Assembly: GCF_001747095.1 (NCBI RefSeq)
Contig: NZ_MDGP01000001.1
Span: forward strand, 1,533,001-1,597,000
Source of the DNA: Roseivirga sp. 4D4
GTDB lineage: Bacteria; Bacteroidota; Bacteroidia; Cytophagales; Cyclobacteriaceae
Direction of reading: 5' to 3'
DNA: 64,000 nt
Shown in pieces: positions 62,138 to 64,000 of this stretch. The notes below the pieces were generated by a model. The model ran no database searches and was not told the origin of the DNA. It saw only the letters and a program-made list of their open reading frames with translations. The translations under genes were made by a program, and so were the position numbers. Numbering within the stretch: position 1 is the first letter of the stretch; each line of letters begins with the position of its first letter.

Positions 62138-62178
62138 CCCATAACCTTATGGGTCATCTTAAGCACAATAAAATTGTG
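62138..62178. promoter_or_regulatory. Two close palindromes before the lipoprotein start
   Basis: CCCATAA-CC-TTATGGG (62138-62153) and CACAAT-AAA-ATTGTG (62164-62178, perfect) are 10 bases apart. The second ends four bases before the ATG and could block the start codon region in mRNA, or both could be operators. Confidence 0.35.
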
Positions 62179-62182
62179 TGAA

Positions 62183-62617
62183 ATGATGACTATAACTTTT
62201 ACGAAGCGCCTTTGGTGCTGCATCCTACTTTTGTTTAGCGGCCTACTTTTTTACGGTTGCAAAGATGATCCTAATCCTCAGGAAGAGAGATTAAAAGAAC
62301 TGACGGCTACTTGGGAAACCACAAGAGTCACTAATGACGCGGTTGACGTTACTGCTCAATTCAGCGATTTTGAGTTAACACTGAGTTCGGAAAGAACATT
62401 CAGCACCGTTAATGGAGGTAACCCCTGGCCAGCTTCAGGCACTTTTTCATTTATAGATGAGACTAATCTTGATGTTATCAGAAGAAGTGACGGGGTTGAG
62501 GTAAGAATAGTGGAAATCTCAGCCACCACATTGTCTCTCTCCTTTTCAATTAACTCCGTCAGAAGTGGCATAGACGGAATCACCGGAAACTTCACCTTTT
62601 CACTTTCAAAACAATAG
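62183..62617 (+). CDS. Small lipoprotein, lipocalin-like sandwich suspected
   Basis: A 144-residue lipoprotein (lipobox FYGC). The mature part has TWETTRVTNDAVDVTAQFSDFELTLSSERTF, then GNPWPASGTFSF, strands that read like a small beta barrel or lipocalin-like fold. I do not recognise a named family, though similar proteins occur in Bacteroidota. It lies 112 bases after the LytTR gene, with palindromes before it, and two bases before the repeat-rich exported gene, so the pair is probably an operon. Confidence 0.7.
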   Translation: MMTITFTKRLWCCILLLFSGLLFYGCKDDPNPQEERLKELTATWETTRVTNDAVDVTAQFSDFELTLSSERTFSTVNGGNPWPASGTFSFIDETNLDVIRRSDGVEVRIVEISATTLSLSFSINSVRSGIDGITGNFTFSLSKQ

Positions 62618-62619
62618 AC

Positions 62620-64000
62620 ATGAAGAATATCTACATTATAAGAGTAATCTATATGATCCTTCTAGTCTGTACTACACAGTCTTTAATGGGTCAAAACTAT
62701 TTCAACTGGGGAATATCCTTAGGAAATGTAAACGAAAATGAAGTAAGCGACCTAGCTGTCGATGACAGTGAAAATGTATATATCATTGGTACGTTGGAAG
62801 GGACAATAGATATGAACCCTACGACTGCAACCAATAATGTCTCACCAGTTGGTGGCAAGGCCGTGTATTTAACCAAATATGATAAGAACGGTGTATTCCA
62901 GTGGAGTACCGTAATAGAGGCCGAATCTGGTACTGATCTTGCCCTAAATGGCAGTGGGAGTATTATTGTTACCGGCACGCTCATTGGGTCAGCGACCATA
63001 GGAAGTATCACTTTGACGAATACGGAATCTAACACTGCCACGGCCAGTTTCATCGCTGGCTTTGACACTAGTAACGGTAGCTATCAAGGTGGTCGCGTAA
63101 TTGAGGGGACCGGAGTTCAGGAAACCTTTGATATAAAGGCTAAAGACGGTTTTATCTACCTTGCTGGTTCTTTTACCAATACGATAAATCTCGGTTCAGC
63201 CCTATCCGCTGGTGAATCTACACAACGTGGTAATGCCAAAGACTTCTTCATAGCGAGGTTCAATAACACTGGAGGTATTGACTGGGCCAAAACTGTAGCC
63301 ACAAATGGGGGAGCAAACAGAATTGAAGAGATAGAGCTGGATAATGATGGTGGTCTTTATCTAGGTGGAATACTAAGAGAAAATCTAAACTTTGACACAG
63401 GCATCAATCTCTCGGCCGCTTTTGATCCTATAAACAAAGGCTTCATTACCAAACTTGATACAGCAGGTAGTCTAAAATGGTTCAGGAGAACCAGACGTAC
63501 TGATCTGCCCGGTTCTCTTTTCTCTCCTTCAACAATAAATTCTATCGAGATAGATAGCCATGGAAACGTCTCAGGTGTAGGTCACGTCACTTTCGATGTC
63601 AGAATGGATCCTTTTAGTTCCATCCTCAACACTCAAAATTCAACTACTGATATTTTCATTGTAAAATTCACGTCAAATGGTTCGCCGATAAGCATGAATC
63701 ACATAGGTGCTCCTGGTACACTCACTGGAGTAAGACATGCGGTAGATGACAATGACAACTATATTATCATTGGTAATGGCCAAGACAGCAACAATGATTT
63801 TGACCTGGGTTCTGACACCCATAGTGTATCATTCAGCTCAGCCGAACGAGATATCTTTGTAGCCAAATATGACAGTTTGCTCAACTTTCAATGGGCGGAC
63901 GGATTTATTGGAAATAGCCTACTGGATCGCGCAGAAGGACTAGCTGAAAAGAATGGGAATATTTATGTAGCTGGATATCATGAAGGTGGAATTGATGTCG
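62620..64000 (+). CDS. Exported repeat protein, SBBP-like (3' end outside window)
   Basis: The frame starts with an ATG two bases after the preceding stop and stays open to the last base, giving at least 460 residues with no stop. It begins with a signal peptide (about residues 1-24, ending SLMGQ). Then follow repeats of the type FNWGISLG...VSDLAVDDSENVYIIGTLEGTIDMN, about 60-70 residues apart, as in SBBP-type beta-propellers. Such proteins are often surface proteins with a C-terminal sorting domain in Bacteroidota, which would lie beyond the edge. Confidence 0.82.
   Translation, partial: MKNIYIIRVIYMILLVCTTQSLMGQNYFNWGISLGNVNENEVSDLAVDDSENVYIIGTLEGTIDMNPTTATNNVSPVGGKAVYLTKYDKNGVFQWSTVIEAESGTDLALNGSGSIIVTGTLIGSATIGSITLTNTESNTATASFIAGFDTSNGSYQGGRVIEGTGVQETFDIKAKDGFIYLAGSFTNTINLGSALSAGESTQRGNAKDFFIARFNNTGGIDWAKTVATNGGANRIEEIELDNDGGLYLGGILRENLNFDTGINLSAAFDPINKGFITKLDTAGSLKWFRRTRRTDLPGSLFSPSTINSIEIDSHGNVSGVGHVTFDVRMDPFSSILNTQNSTTDIFIVKFTSNGSPISMNHIGAPGTLTGVRHAVDDNDNYIIIGNGQDSNNDFDLGSDTHSVSFSSAERDIFVAKYDSLLNFQWADGFIGNSLLDRAEGLAEKNGNIYVAGYHEGGIDV

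Noticed and set aside
62145..62170. Sigma-54-like GG-N10-GC before the lipoprotein at 62183
   Set aside because: TGGGTC-N5-AAGC matches only the spacing; both halves deviate too far from TGGCAC and TTGC.

Overview
The window reads as chromosome from a member of the Bacteroidota, most likely order Cytophagales (inference). Supporting signs are: many lipoproteins with short lipoboxes, some followed by D/E/K residues; start-proximal promoter elements of the Bacteroidota type TAnnTTTG (before the cyclophilin, miaB, pckA and other genes) with almost no Shine-Dalgarno sequences; OmpA/PD40, LptE, S9 peptidase, LytS/LytTR and M16 proteins of Bacteroidota style; and the gene run miaB - sigma-54 activator - lptE - TPR protein - secG - groES - groEL. 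Base composition is moderate (low 40s % GC by eye). No rRNA, tRNA, CRISPR array, transposase or phage gene was seen.

Layout. 1-6.8 kb: the 3' end of a deoxynucleoside kinase, a DUF2452 gene, DNA polymerase IV, two hotdog-fold proteins, a cyclophilin, an arginase-family formimidoylglutamase, an NtrC-type response regulator and a stand-alone receiver protein. 6.9-19.3 kb: exported hydrolases (S9 peptidase, gamma-glutamyltransferase, a beta-lactamase-fold hydrolase), an OmpA/PD40 protein, a histone-deacetylase-like protein, thioesterases, a DinB-superfamily protein and a gamma carbonic anhydrase. 19.4-24 kb: YceI lipoprotein, PabB, FKBP lipoprotein and a large beta-propeller-like lipoprotein. 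24.2-30.7 kb: the miaB-to-groEL run. 30.8-36.3 kb: lipoproteins, an acyl-CoA synthetase and a TRIC-type channel. 36.6-46.6 kb: GNAT, MFS transporter, uracil-DNA glycosylase-like protein, M16 peptidase, POT peptide transporter, ATP-dependent PEP carboxykinase and a serine hydrolase. 47.5-52.9 kb: two tandem, paralogous two-gene sets for an Ior-type molybdenum hydroxylase. 53-55 kb: two overlapping GNAT genes, a DUF1572 gene and a palindrome-packed intergenic region. 55-59 kb: nucleoside transporter, bifunctional-nuclease-family protein, EtfA/EtfB. 59-64 kb: a TPR protein, a LytS-type kinase with its LytTR regulator, a lipoprotein and the 5' part of a repeat-rich exported protein that runs off the window.

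The most interesting thread is sigma-54 control. Two sigma-54 activators are encoded here, and two good -24/-12 promoter matches (GG-N10-GC with TGGYAC and TGC boxes) lie in intergenic DNA: one before groES, preceded by a cluster of TGACA repeats, and one before an uncharacterised lipoprotein gene, preceded by a perfect 7-bp inverted repeat. A weaker third match precedes the stand-alone receiver gene. No CIRCE operator is seen before groES. A sigma-54-driven, envelope-linked stress circuit including GroESL is a testable inference, not a demonstrated fact. Other points worth checking are the duplicated Ior modules, a possible remnant of a second TRIC gene, and two families of intergenic palindromic repeats.
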